From Anaerolineae bacterium (GTDB lineage Bacteria; Chloroflexota; Anaerolineae; DRVO01): a stretch of DNA of 64,000 bases. The notes under the pieces are model-generated. The model made no database searches, was not told the origin of the DNA, and saw only the letters and a program-made list of their open reading frames with translations. The DNA lies in contig JABLXR010000018.1 of assembly GCA_013178015.1 (NCBI GenBank), positions 1 to 64,000 of the forward strand, in the 5' to 3' direction. A program made the translations under genes and the position numbers. Below are positions 41,035 through 50,094 of this stretch, in pieces (positions within the stretch are counted from its first letter, which is position 1; each line of letters begins with the position of its first letter).

Positions 41035-42068
41035 ACCACTCGGCTGCCGATGCGATTCCCAACGCCTGTGGGGCAACACGCATCGGCTTTACTGCTAGTC
41101 TCGTTGACGGCCGGGTTCAGCCCGGTATCCACGGCTCCCTGCAAACGAAGGACAGCTTCTTCCAGAGCCGGGCGCACGCAGACCACGGTGGGCCGCACGG
41201 TCAGGGCCCGGTCCATGGCGGCAGCGAACCCGCGCTCAACCAGCGCCGGCGCCAGGCGCTCCTGGTAGTGGCGCACGCTGCAGAACAGGGGCCGGTCGGG
41301 CCAGCGCGAGATACGGGCGAGGGCTTCGTCCACCAGCTCGGCCGCCAGGCCGGTCGAATCTGGCCGCAGGCTCACGCGCATCCAGTGGGCCTCGCTCCCC
41401 CGACGGAGGCTAAGCTCGGCCCGAAGCCCAGTGTGATCTTCGACCACCAGGGTTCGTGTCCACCCCTTCCCGCTCCACTCGTCGGGGGGCACCTGCCACC
41501 CCGCGTGGAGCAGCCCTTCGGCCTGCTGGACGCGGATGGGGGTGATGGCGGCATAGAGGCGCTGCATGGGCCAGAGATCGCGCTTCTGCAAGGGGCGCAA
41601 CCGCTGGCTGGAGTTTCCCGCCCCGCCCGGCACGGCGTCCAATCGGTAGATCGTCTCCAGGGCGTAGCGCGTGTAGCCGTTGCGACGAAACGCAGCTTCG
41701 GCCGGCCCATCGGCAGGCATAGCGGCGAAGACGCGCGCTATCCCCTGGGCTGAGGCCCAGGACGCTACCTGGGCCAAGAGCCGATCCCACACCAGCGGAG
41801 CCTCGTCCCCTGACGGAGCGGGAGCGATGTAGAGCAGCTCCGCTGCCGGGCGCCCATGGAGGAGCCGCAGTTGCACGAAGCCTCTCCTGGCATCCGGGTC
41901 CTCGGGCTCGGTGGCCACGTGGGTGATGACGGAGGCGCCATCCAGCGACAGGGCCGAAGCCACCGCTTCCCACAGAGGAGACCTCTCTGGCCCGAGGCTC
42001 GCCTCCGGGCAAAGCGATAGCCCGTGATGCTGAAGGCTGTGCAGCGCCAGGAGGTCAAGCAGACCCAT
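41031..42068 (-). CDS. GNAT-like acetyltransferase-fold protein
   Basis: A 345-residue protein, MGLLDLLALHSLQHHG at the start. It has two weak acetyltransferase-like halves (GRPAAELLYIAP...AQGIARVFAAMPADGPAEAAFRRNGYTRY, then AELSLRRGSEAHWMRVSLRP), without a clear acetyl-CoA P-loop (R-x-x-G-x-G/A). It precedes the R3H/AAA gene with a four-base overlap. The open frame continues to 42455, but that stretch is the repeat-rich gap. Function unknown. Confidence 0.65.
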   Translation of the reverse strand: MGLLDLLALHSLQHHGLSLCPEASLGPERSPLWEAVASALSLDGASVITHVATEPEDPDARRGFVQLRLLHGRPAAELLYIAPAPSGDEAPLVWDRLLAQVASWASAQGIARVFAAMPADGPAEAAFRRNGYTRYALETIYRLDAVPGGAGNSSQRLRPLQKRDLWPMQRLYAAITPIRVQQAEGLLHAGWQVPPDEWSGKGWTRTLVVEDHTGLRAELSLRRGSEAHWMRVSLRPDSTGLAAELVDEALARISRWPDRPLFCSVRHYQERLAPALVERGFAAAMDRALTVRPTVVCVRPALEEAVLRLQGAVDTGLNPAVNETSSKADACCPTGVGNRIGSRVV

Positions 42069-42294
42069 GTGCGACACCGACCTTGCTAGAGATAGCTGTC
42101 CTAAGTGCAGGCAAAACGTCTGTACCTGAACCGACTCGACCAGCTCTATTCTACCTTTGACCACCGGCGTCTGCAACCGACTCGGCAAGGGGTCAGGACC
42201 GGGGGTCAGGTCCCCGAGGGCAAGACCGGGCGGACCGTTCGGGGCACTGAGGAGAGCTCCAGAGCTACACGCTGCCAGACAGCCAAGGCCCCAT

Positions 42295-42383
42295 GAGGAG
42301 TCCGCGCCCCCGAGACGCGGTGGCGGCCCTGATGTGGGGCCTGGCGGCCGGGGCCCATCCGCGCGAGGGCGCGCGCACTCCTT
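42295..42383. repeat. Palindromic intergenic element C (AGGAGT-type)
   Basis: Eighty-nine bases from GAGGAGT to ACTCCTT, with CGCGCCCCCG beside the left end and GGGCGCGCGC beside the right. It lies in the gap 42069-42552, which holds no gene. That gap also contains a GGGGTCAGGACC/GGTCAGGTCCCC inverted pair near 42188-42225. Confidence 0.55.
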
Positions 42384-42552
42384 GAGGGTGGGCGAACACC
42401 AACCAGCCGAGGAGGCGAAGCTGGCCCTTCGGCCCGCTCTCACAAGAGGGTGCATTCTAACCTTTTTCTTATGATTGCGGGCGTCGGTCCTAATCTATCT
42501 CTGCTAGCATAGCCCGGATCGAGCTGGTGAGTGACCGGCGGAGGTGCACATC

Positions 42553-43023
42553 TTGCTCAGGCGAACTCCAATTGTTGTAGCAGTCGGGCTGATCCTCGCC
42601 CTCGTGGCCTCCCCCATCCAGGCTCAGGAGCCGGAGCCGGTGGGGACGGAGTCATGGACGGGGGGCAACGGCTGGTGCCTGGAGGGACTGTGCTTCCGCG
42701 CCTGGGCGCTCCCGCGGGGTGTGGAGGTGCGGTGGCTGGTTGAGCCCGAGAGTGCCACGCCGCTGGTGGTGATGCGCACCCAATTGCAGCCGGCTATGGG
42801 CGCCCACCCGGCGCCGGTGGCCCAGAGCGATCACTCTGGCGAGTTCACCTACCTTGACGATCAGGTGGTTCCCGGCGCCATCTATCGCTATGAACTGGTG
42901 CGGCCGGGAGACTCGATCCAACTAGGTCCCCCTCTCGAAGCAGGGCTGGCGGCCCAGGCGGTAGATCCAGGCGGGAACAGCGGCTGCCGGGTGTACTTGC
43001 CCCTCACGCTGAGCCACCGCTAG
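42553..43023 (+). CDS. Small secreted protein with YLPL C-terminal tag
   Basis: A 156-residue protein with a signal peptide (MLRRTPIVVAVGLILALVASPIQAQ). The mature part has one cysteine pair near its start (GWCLEGLCFRAW) and one Cys near the end, and looks like a single fibronectin-III or Ig-type sandwich (VEVRWLVEPE, GEFTYLDDQVVPGAIYRYELV). It ends CRVYLPLTLSHR. The unrelated secreted protein at 53528 ends HRRYLPLAFTAH, so the tail is probably a sorting or anchoring signal. The start is a TTG with GGAGG eight bases upstream. A GTG at 42544 is less likely. The family is not recognised. Confidence 0.75.
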   Translation: MLRRTPIVVAVGLILALVASPIQAQEPEPVGTESWTGGNGWCLEGLCFRAWALPRGVEVRWLVEPESATPLVVMRTQLQPAMGAHPAPVAQSDHSGEFTYLDDQVVPGAIYRYELVRPGDSIQLGPPLEAGLAAQAVDPGGNSGCRVYLPLTLSHR

Positions 43024-43070
43024 GCCGGGCCGCCTCGGCAGCGGCGTCTCGCCCGGGCCTCCGGAGTGCG

Positions 43071-43253
43071 CTAGTCCTGGCCCAGGAGCCAGGCCCCCAC
43101 GTTGCCCACCAATAGCCCGATGAGCACCGCCAGGACCAGGTCCCACTGGCCCAGGCCGGCCAGGACCAGGACCGCCATCAAGATCAGCATGCTGAGCCAG
43201 AAGCGTGGCCTGGCGGCGCCTCTAGTGCTGCCTTTCGGTCTGCGCCTGGTCAG
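43071..43253 (-). CDS. Possible small membrane protein
   Basis: A frame of 60 codons ending WLSMLILMAVLVLAG...LAVLIGLLVGNVGAWLLGQD, two hydrophobic helices after a basic stretch (TRRRPKGSTRGAARPRF). No ATG, GTG or TTG precedes the helices. A CTG at 43253 lies seven bases after GGGGAGGG, and an internal ATG at 43190 would give 39 residues. A frameshift in the sequence is also possible, because ATG GCC TCT in the neighbouring frame follows the same GGGGAGGG. Low certainty. Confidence 0.35.
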   Translation of the reverse strand: MTRRRPKGSTRGAARPRFWLSMLILMAVLVLAGLGQWDLVLAVLIGLLVGNVGAWLLGQD

Positions 43254-43404
43254 AGGCCATCCCTCCCCGATCGTGGTCGCGCCAGTATAGAACGCGGACA
43301 GCGCTGGGACAACACCGACGTTCGCTGGTGTTCCTTCTTGGCGCGTCTGCCATTGGCGGAGAGCGACGGATCATGAGGGTCATGAGCGTTCCGCCCCCCC
43401 CAAG

Positions 43405-43434
43405 TTGACAGGCGATCGAGCGGGCTTCTAGCAT
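43405..43434 (+). promoter_or_regulatory. Promoter of the moxR operon
   Basis: TTGACA (43405-43410), an 18-base spacer and TAGCAT (43429-43434). The start of transcription should be near 43441, 30 bases before the ATG with its AAGGAG site. The upstream word CATGAGCGTTCC (43381) recurs before the promoter at 62067. Confidence 0.65.
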
Positions 43435-43470
43435 ACTCCTGCTACGCGCTCGAGCTGTAGAAGGAGAAGC

Positions 43471-44418
<948 letters not shown>

Positions 44419-44421
<3 letters not shown>

Positions 44422-44510
44422 TGGTGAGTGGTGAGTAGTGAGTAGTGAGTGGTGAGTGGTGAGCGGTAGGTGACGCGATCGCCTTGCTGTCAACTGCTCA
44501 CTATCCATTA
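44419..44510. repeat. Stop-anchored GTGAGTGGT word repeat
   Basis: The moxR stop TAG runs straight into a degenerate tandem of GTGGTGAGTAGTGAGT words up to about 44470. A short inverse (GCTCACTATCC) follows near 44497. The stretch lies inside the moxR-DUF58 operon. Confidence 0.6.
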
Positions 44511-44531
44511 GCCCAGGAGTGACGCGGTCTC

Positions 44532-45713
44532 GTGGACATGGGGCTTTTCATAGTCGTCCTGTTCCTAGTGGCCGCCCTCATGCGCGTGGATTTCTTCTTT
44601 TACGTCCTCTACGTCTTCTTCGGGGTGTATCTCCTCTCCCGGGTGTGGGTGCGGCGGGGGTTGGCTCAGGTGCGGGTGGAGCGCCGGACCGAGGAACGCT
44701 CCTTCTGGGGCGAGCGCCACCGGGTGGAGATCCGGGTGGTGAACGACGGGTGGCTACCGGTGCCCTGGCTTCACCTGCAGGAGCGTCTACCCCAGCCGTT
44801 GGGGTTCCCGCCGGTGCGCAACCACGCCGTGAGCCTGATGCCTCACGAGAGCACCTCTTTCAGTTACGAGCTCGACTGTCGCAAGCGTGGTTACTACGAG
44901 ATCGGGCCCCTTCGTCTGAGCAGTGGGGATCTGCTGGCCGCTGGTGCCGAGGCCACTGCCGAGGCGGGAGTCACCACACTGACGGTATACCCCCGATTGG
45001 TGGCGCTGGAGGACCTGGGCATGCCTTCGCGCTCGCCCTTCGGCACTGTGCGCCAGAAGGCTGCCATCCACCGCGACCCCACCAGGGTGGGCGGGGTACG
45101 GGACTACCGGCCGGGGGATAGCCTGCGGCACATCAACTGGAAGGCGAGCGCAGCCGTGGGTCGCCTGCAGACCAAGCTGTTCGACCCGGTGATCAGCCTG
45201 GATACGGCCATTCTGCTCGACCTGGAGCGGGCGCACTACCAACCCGGCTACGCCGTCACCACCACCGAGCTGGCGGTGAGCGCCGCCGCCTCCATCGCCA
45301 GCCGCCTGACCGTACAGGGCCAGGCCTTCAGCTTGGCCAGCAACGGACAGGACCCTCTGGCGCTGGACGGGGGCAGGGGTCCTTCGCTGCCCCTGCGCTC
45401 GGGCCAGGCGCACTTGATGGCAGCCCTGGAGGTGCTCGGCCGGGTGGAGACGCGCGAGGCGGAGCCCTTCGAGAGCTTCTTCCAGAGGCAGGTCCTGAGC
45501 CTATCCTGGGGATGCTCGGTGCTGGTGGTGAGTGGCACAGGAGAGGGCTTGCTGGGCGGCGTGCTCCAGTTGCGTCGTTCCGGGTTCCGGGTGGTGGCCG
45601 TCCTGGCGGACTACCACGCTGACCTGGAGGCATCGAGCCGTCGGCTGGAGCAGGCCGGAGCCACGGTGTGGCGGGTGCGGCAGAGCCAGGCGTTGGCGCG
45701 GATGGCTCTGTGA
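44532..45713 (+). CDS. DUF58 membrane-anchored protein
   Basis: A 393-residue protein. Two N-terminal hydrophobic segments (FIVVLFLVAALM, YVLYVFFGVYLL) are followed by a beta domain and the DUF58 signature GVRDYRPGDSLRHINWKASA near 190, then a von Willebrand-like fold. DUF58 proteins are partners of MoxR ATPases. The start is GTG (an ATG lies two codons later), 110 bases after moxR. Its last four bases overlap the next gene. Confidence 0.88.
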   Translation: MDMGLFIVVLFLVAALMRVDFFFYVLYVFFGVYLLSRVWVRRGLAQVRVERRTEERSFWGERHRVEIRVVNDGWLPVPWLHLQERLPQPLGFPPVRNHAVSLMPHESTSFSYELDCRKRGYYEIGPLRLSSGDLLAAGAEATAEAGVTTLTVYPRLVALEDLGMPSRSPFGTVRQKAAIHRDPTRVGGVRDYRPGDSLRHINWKASAAVGRLQTKLFDPVISLDTAILLDLERAHYQPGYAVTTTELAVSAAASIASRLTVQGQAFSLASNGQDPLALDGGRGPSLPLRSGQAHLMAALEVLGRVETREAEPFESFFQRQVLSLSWGCSVLVVSGTGEGLLGGVLQLRRSGFRVVAVLADYHADLEASSRRLEQAGATVWRVRQSQALARMAL

Positions 45714-47320
45714 ACGAGAAGGGTAGGCGGCAGGAGATACGGTTGTCGCTGGGAGTGTGGTGGCGGCTGCTGCTGACCTCGGGGATGATGTACCTTGCCT
45801 TTCTCACCCTCCTGGATGCAGTGCGCGCCCTGGGGCTGCCCTGGCGAGGTGGGTATCTGGGGCTGGCCACGCTGCTGGTGCCCCTGGAGTCGTACCTGTC
45901 CCACCGCGCCATCCAGCGAAGGGAGCTCAGGGGCAGCGACCTGACCCGCTACCGGGCGGCGGAGGCCATGACCCTGACCTTGGCCCTGTTGCTGCTGCGA
46001 TTCGCCTGGCAGGGCCTGCCCCGCCTCGGCGGTCGGGTGGAGCGGCTTCTGGACCTGGAGTTCTTCTTCGGCACCGGGGTGCTGTTGGGGTTCTGGGGCT
46101 TGGCCAGCGCCCTGGTGCGCTGGTTCGAGGAGATCGAGTTTCACCCGGCGGAGAAGCCACCGCCGATCACCTCGCCGGAATACGACTTGTGGCTGAGCAG
46201 CCCGGCACGACGGGTGCAGCACACAGCTGCCTTTCAGCGGGTGGTGGGCACCTTCCTGGCCGGGGGCATCCTCATTCTGATGCTGGCCGGCATGGCCCGG
46301 GTGGACCCGGCCGCCATCATTGACTTCCGCCGGGGCACCATCCGGGCTCTGATCCTGCACGTGCTGGTGTACTTCGTTCTGGGCCTGGCCCTCATCGCCG
46401 AGGCCAGGCTGACGCTGCTGCGCACCCGGTGGCAGCACGAGGAGGCCGAGGTCTCCCCGGCGGTAGCCCGCCGGTGGCCGGCGCTGGTGACCGGGCTGCT
46501 ACTGGTAGCTCTGGTGGTGGCGCTCGTGCTGCCCGTGGACTACTCGGTGGGCCTGCTGGAGGCGCTGTCCTACGCCCTGAACCTGGTAGCTTCGGTGCTG
46601 GTGACCGTCGCCTACATCGTCCTCTACCTGCTGGGGTTGCTGCTCTATCCCTTGCGCTGGCTGGTGGCTCAAGGGAGCGGAGATGGAGCCCCTCCGCCGC
46701 CGCCTCCCATGCAGATGCCGCAGGCCGAGCCGACGGGCGCGGGAGGACCGCCGCTGCTGGAGATCCTAAAGACGGTGGCGCTGTGGGCCATCGCGGTGGC
46801 TATGGTGGCCTACGCCCTACGGAACTTCCTCCGGGAGCACGGAGCCAGCCTCCGCGGGGTAGGACTACTGCGACCTCTCCTGGACGCCTTAGCCCTGGTG
46901 CTCAGGGCCATGCGGTCGCTGCTGGGCGGGGCGGCGCGGGTGGGAGCCACTCTGCGTGGGACGGTGGAGCGGCGGCTGAAGGCGGCTCGCCGGGTGGCGC
47001 CGCCACGGTGGCGGCCCCCGCGGGGGATGGGCCCGCGGGAGCTGGTGCGGTACTACTACCTCTCGACCGTCAGGCGAGGGAGCGACGTGGGGGTTCCTCG
47101 CCGGCGCCACCAGACGCCGGAGGAATACAGCCGGCGCCTGCGGGAGCGGGTGCCGGAGGCGGACGAGGACCTGGAGGCTCTGACCGTGGCCTTCGTGGAG
47201 GCCCGTTACAGCGACCATCCCCTGGACCAGGCCTACGCCCGGGGCGTCCGACCCCACTGGGAGAGCGTGAAGCGGGCCCTGCGCCGGCTTCGCGGCACGT
47301 CGCCGCCGGAAGGCTCCTGA
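45710..47320 (+). CDS. Multi-pass membrane protein with DUF4129 C-terminal domain
   Basis: A 536-residue protein. About seven membrane helices fill residues 1-320, followed by a Pro-rich linker, one more helix and a cytoplasmic-type C-terminal domain with ELVRYYYLSTVRRGSD, RRRHQTPEEYSRRLRE and AFVEARYSDHPLD, the DUF4129 pattern. In related operons DUF4129 is fused to a transglutaminase, which is absent here. The GTG start overlaps the DUF58 stop (GTGA). Confidence 0.82.
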   Translation: MNEKGRRQEIRLSLGVWWRLLLTSGMMYLAFLTLLDAVRALGLPWRGGYLGLATLLVPLESYLSHRAIQRRELRGSDLTRYRAAEAMTLTLALLLLRFAWQGLPRLGGRVERLLDLEFFFGTGVLLGFWGLASALVRWFEEIEFHPAEKPPPITSPEYDLWLSSPARRVQHTAAFQRVVGTFLAGGILILMLAGMARVDPAAIIDFRRGTIRALILHVLVYFVLGLALIAEARLTLLRTRWQHEEAEVSPAVARRWPALVTGLLLVALVVALVLPVDYSVGLLEALSYALNLVASVLVTVAYIVLYLLGLLLYPLRWLVAQGSGDGAPPPPPPMQMPQAEPTGAGGPPLLEILKTVALWAIAVAMVAYALRNFLREHGASLRGVGLLRPLLDALALVLRAMRSLLGGAARVGATLRGTVERRLKAARRVAPPRWRPPRGMGPRELVRYYYLSTVRRGSDVGVPRRRHQTPEEYSRRLRERVPEADEDLEALTVAFVEARYSDHPLDQAYARGVRPHWESVKRALRRLRGTSPPEGS

Positions 47321-47375
47321 CGGGCGGCGACGCCTTGCCCGTAACGCTCTACAGTTCTGCAGCCCGGAGATAGGC

Positions 47376-47987
47376 ATGAGCGCGGTCCTGCCTCGCTCGT
47401 TCTATGCCCGCGACACAGTGAGAGTGGCCAGGGAACTCCTAGGGATGGTGCTGGTGCGCGACCTGGGTGGCCTGCGCGTGAGCGGCGTCATCGTAGAAAC
47501 GGAGGCCTACTGCGGCGAGCGAGACGAGGGCAGTCACGCCTATCGCGGGCTGACCCCTCGCACCCGAGTGATGTTCGGCCCGCCGGGACAGGCGTACGTG
47601 TACCTCATCTATGGCATGCATTACTGCCTGAACACCGTCACCGAGAGCGAGGGGGCGGCGGGCGCGGTGCTGGTCAGGGCGATCCACCCACTAGAGGGCC
47701 TAGATGAGATGCGGCGGCGCCGGGGGCGACCGGACCCAGAGCTGACCAATGGTCCGGCCAAGCTGTGTCAGGCACTGGGCATTGACGGGGCCCTGAATGG
47801 GGCCGATCTGTGTATCGGACGGGAGCTGTGGTTGGAGAGGGGCGCGCCGGTGGCCGACTCCCAGGTGGCCGTGGGGCCGCGGGTGGGCCTGAACGTCTCC
47901 GAGGAGGCGCGCGCTCTACCCTGGCGCTTCGCCGTTGCCCACGATCCCTGGGTCAGCCGGCCCCGGCCACCTGTGATGGGGGCTTGA
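47376..47987 (+). CDS. mpg: 3-methyladenine DNA glycosylase (AAG/MPG family)
   Basis: A 203-residue enzyme that flips out and removes alkylated purines. GVIVETEAYCGERDEGSHAYRG holds the catalytic Glu, and TPRTRVMFGPPGQAYVYLIYGMHYCLN is the family's core. LTNGPAKLCQALGID closes the site. The start follows GGAGATAGGC. Its stop codon is part of the -35 of the next gene. Confidence 0.94.
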   Translation: MSAVLPRSFYARDTVRVARELLGMVLVRDLGGLRVSGVIVETEAYCGERDEGSHAYRGLTPRTRVMFGPPGQAYVYLIYGMHYCLNTVTESEGAAGAVLVRAIHPLEGLDEMRRRRGRPDPELTNGPAKLCQALGIDGALNGADLCIGRELWLERGAPVADSQVAVGPRVGLNVSEEARALPWRFAVAHDPWVSRPRPPVMGA

Positions 47988-48012
47988 AAGGCATATATGC
48001 ATATGCTATCAT
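47984..48012 (+). promoter_or_regulatory. Toxin-antitoxin promoter with palindromic spacer
   Basis: TTGAAA (47984-47989) contains the mpg stop TGA. After 17 bases comes TATCAT (48007-48012). The spacer holds GCATATATGC overlapping GCATATGC (47991-48006), both palindromic, as expected for operator half-sites of a ribbon-helix-helix repressor. Confidence 0.7.
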
Positions 48013-48028
48013 GGCAGCGGAGGCATCC

Positions 48029-48247
48029 ATGAGACGAACCACGGTGCTGCTGTCGGAGGAGGATTGGCTGGGGCTCAAGAAGCTGGCCCAGCGACAGGGG
48101 CGCAGCCCCTCTGAGATGATCCGGGAGGCGGTGGCCGCCTACGTCACCGGCCGGGCGGGCGAGGAAGAGGCCTCTTTCGTCGGGCTAGGATGCAGCGGCT
48201 GTGCTGACGTGTCCCGGCGGCCGGACGAACACCTGGGGCGGGGCTGA
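48029..48247 (+). CDS. Ribbon-helix-helix (CopG-type) antitoxin
   Basis: A 72-residue protein. MRRTTVLLSEEDWLGLKKLA and SPSEMIREAVAAYV form the beta-helix-helix DNA-binding fold. The C-terminal 30 residues should bind the toxin. It is followed by a PIN-domain gene with a one-base overlap (TGATG), the standard VapBC layout. GGAGG lies five bases before the ATG at 48029. An in-frame ATG at 48011 overlaps the -10 and is unlikely. It probably represses its own promoter at 47984-48012. Confidence 0.85.
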   Translation: MRRTTVLLSEEDWLGLKKLAQRQGRSPSEMIREAVAAYVTGRAGEEEASFVGLGCSGCADVSRRPDEHLGRG

Positions 48248-48654
48248 TGGCAGCCCTGGCCAGCACCGGGGGCCTCTACGCTCTGGCTGACCGGTCGGAC
48301 GCGGGCCACGTTGAGGCGGTCCGGGCCCTCGAGGCCACGGGAGGGGCCTTGGTGGTCTTGGCCCCGGTGCTGACCGAGACGGTGAGGCTGGCCACCAGAT
48401 TGCTGGGACGGGAGGCAGGTATACGCCTGCTGGACGCGGCGCTAGCAGGGGAACTGGTGTTCCAGCCCCTGGACCGGCGGGACCTGCTCCTGGCCCGCGA
48501 CCTTCTGGAGGAGCACCAGGGCCTGTCCCTCACTGGTGCCCTAGTGGTGGCCTCGGCCAAGCGACTGGGGCTGGAGAGCGTGCTGTGTCTGGAACCCGAC
48601 CTCAGGAGGGCGGCGAAGGAGCGCGGTTTGTGTCCCATTCCGCCGGAGGGCTAA
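48247..48654 (+). CDS. Degenerate PIN-domain protein (VapC-like)
   Basis: A 135-residue PIN fold. The usual first Asp in VDTS/GALYAL is Ser6 here (LASTGGLYAL), and the usual Asp in the SLTDAL motif is Gly97 (SLTGALVVASAKRLG). Glu44 (LTETVRLA) and Asp118 remain. Since the acidic cluster holds the metal for RNA cleavage, RNase activity is doubtful. The fold and the fused-stop coupling with the antitoxin are intact, so the protein may still act as a co-repressor. Confidence 0.82.
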   Translation: MAALASTGGLYALADRSDAGHVEAVRALEATGGALVVLAPVLTETVRLATRLLGREAGIRLLDAALAGELVFQPLDRRDLLLARDLLEEHQGLSLTGALVVASAKRLGLESVLCLEPDLRRAAKERGLCPIPPEG

Positions 48655-48655
48655 G

Positions 48656-49606
48656 GTGCTGCGGTTGGGGACGGGGCCTCGGCTGCTAAGCAGGCCGCGC
48701 CTGCTCACTCACGACACTCGCGTACCCGTGGAGCGGCGTCATCTGAGCCTGAGCCTAGTGTGCCTGTGGGATCTGCTCCGCCAGGCGGCTGCCCTCGACA
48801 TCGGGGTGTACCGGGTGTCGTCTCACCTGGTGCCTGTAATCGGCCCGGAGGATGGGTCTCATTTCGCCCGCCAGCTAGAGGAGTGCCGCGACATGCTCGC
48901 GTGGCTGGGCCGGCGGGTAGAGGAACTGGGGGTGCGGCTGACGGCCCACCCCATGCTCCAGATTCAGCTGGGAAGCGAGGACGACCGGGTGGTGGGGATG
49001 GGGCTGGCGGCTGCCGAGGCCTGGGCGGCGCTGCTGCAGGGGCTACGCCTGCCGAGGGAGTCGGTGCTGGTGGTGCACGTGGGAGGTGGGGGGACGGACC
49101 CCCGCCGGGCTGCGGAAAGGTTCATCGGCAATGCCCTGCGGCTGTCCCAGGAGGCGCGGGGGCGGCTGGCGGTGGAGAACGATGATGGCTGCTGCTCGCT
49201 GGAGGAGGCGTTGTGGGTTGGCGGCGAACTGGGGATTCCGGTGGTCTTCGACTACCTTCACTGGCGCTGCCACAACCCCTCCGGCAGGGGCGGGCGCGAG
49301 GCGGTCAGCGCGGCGCTGGCCACCTGGCCGGAGGGTGTGCGCCCCAAGCTGCACTTCTCCTCTCCCGAGACGGGCAGCTCTCGGCGCCCTCCCAGCCTTC
49401 GACAGCACGGGGAGTACCTGGACCCCTTCGCATTCCTGGATTTCGTGGGCTTGCTGCCTCCGGGCTCCGGCTGCGACATCATGCTGGAGGCGGGGGCGAA
49501 AGACCTGGCTCTGCTGAAACTACGCCGGGACCTGGCGGGGCTAGCCCGCCGGGAGGGAAGAGGTGACGCCCGATCGGAGTGGGCGGGAGGGCAAGCTGCC
49601 GGCTGA
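48656..49606 (+). CDS. uvsE: UV-damage endonuclease (UvdE/UvsE family)
   Basis: A 316-residue TIM-barrel enzyme that nicks DNA 5' of UV photoproducts. Family segments in order: LLTHDTRVPVERRHLSLSLV, GVYRVSSHLVPVI, LGVRLTAHPMLQIQL, ESVLVVHVGGG, LAVENDDGCCSLEE (metal-binding Glu), VVFDYLHWRCHNP and RPKLHFSSPE. The GTG start has GGAGG six bases upstream and lies one base after the PIN stop. It forms one transcription unit with mpg and the antitoxin pair, or follows the internal promoter. Confidence 0.9.
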   Translation: MLRLGTGPRLLSRPRLLTHDTRVPVERRHLSLSLVCLWDLLRQAAALDIGVYRVSSHLVPVIGPEDGSHFARQLEECRDMLAWLGRRVEELGVRLTAHPMLQIQLGSEDDRVVGMGLAAAEAWAALLQGLRLPRESVLVVHVGGGGTDPRRAAERFIGNALRLSQEARGRLAVENDDGCCSLEEALWVGGELGIPVVFDYLHWRCHNPSGRGGREAVSAALATWPEGVRPKLHFSSPETGSSRRPPSLRQHGEYLDPFAFLDFVGLLPPGSGCDIMLEAGAKDLALLKLRRDLAGLARREGRGDARSEWAGGQAAG

Positions 49607-50048
49607 TGGCGATGCCCCTGTGCTGGTGGCGGTGCTCAACAACCGGGAGGACATGCGCCGAGTGCGGGAGGAGGGCTGGTACCGCATACCTCTGGGGCGC
49701 GCCCCTACCCCTTTGGCGGCCCACTACCTGGCCCTCTACCTGACGGCAGCCTTCGGGCCCGAGCGCTGGTCGGTGCGCTACCTGGCCGAGATCGAGAGCT
49801 GCGAAGTGCGCTCCAGGCGGGAGCTCATCCCCGCCGAAGCCAATCATCCTCGGGCTCAGGACCTATACCTCTGCCTGCGCCTCGGTCCTCTGCAGGAGCT
49901 GCAGCGGCCGGTTCCCGCCCGAGCCCTGCGCCGAGTCGCCTTCATCCCTACCACCCTGCAGCGGCTGCTCCAGGCCGAGGACGTGCGCGACCTCTGGGGA
50001 ACGGCTCACGAGGGGGCAAGGCGCCGCCCGGGGGTAGTTCAGCGCTGA
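49563..50048 (+). CDS. Uncharacterised protein following uvsE
   Basis: A 161-residue protein overlapping uvsE by 44 bases. It has a beta-rich core (VLVAVLNNREDMRRVREEGWYRIPLG, RYLAEIESCEVRSRRELIP) and ends ALRRVAFIPTTLQRLLQAEDVRDLW. I do not recognise a family. Its conserved-looking REEGWYRIP and the link to uvsE suggest a nucleic-acid role, but this is a guess. The neighbour at 50095 ends with a similar segment. Confidence 0.7.
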   Translation: MTPDRSGREGKLPADGDAPVLVAVLNNREDMRRVREEGWYRIPLGRAPTPLAAHYLALYLTAAFGPERWSVRYLAEIESCEVRSRRELIPAEANHPRAQDLYLCLRLGPLQELQRPVPARALRRVAFIPTTLQRLLQAEDVRDLWGTAHEGARRRPGVVQR

Positions 50049-50094
50049 TGGGCTAAGGACTTGACCGCGGCGGCCGGCCCCTCGGCACCTGCAG

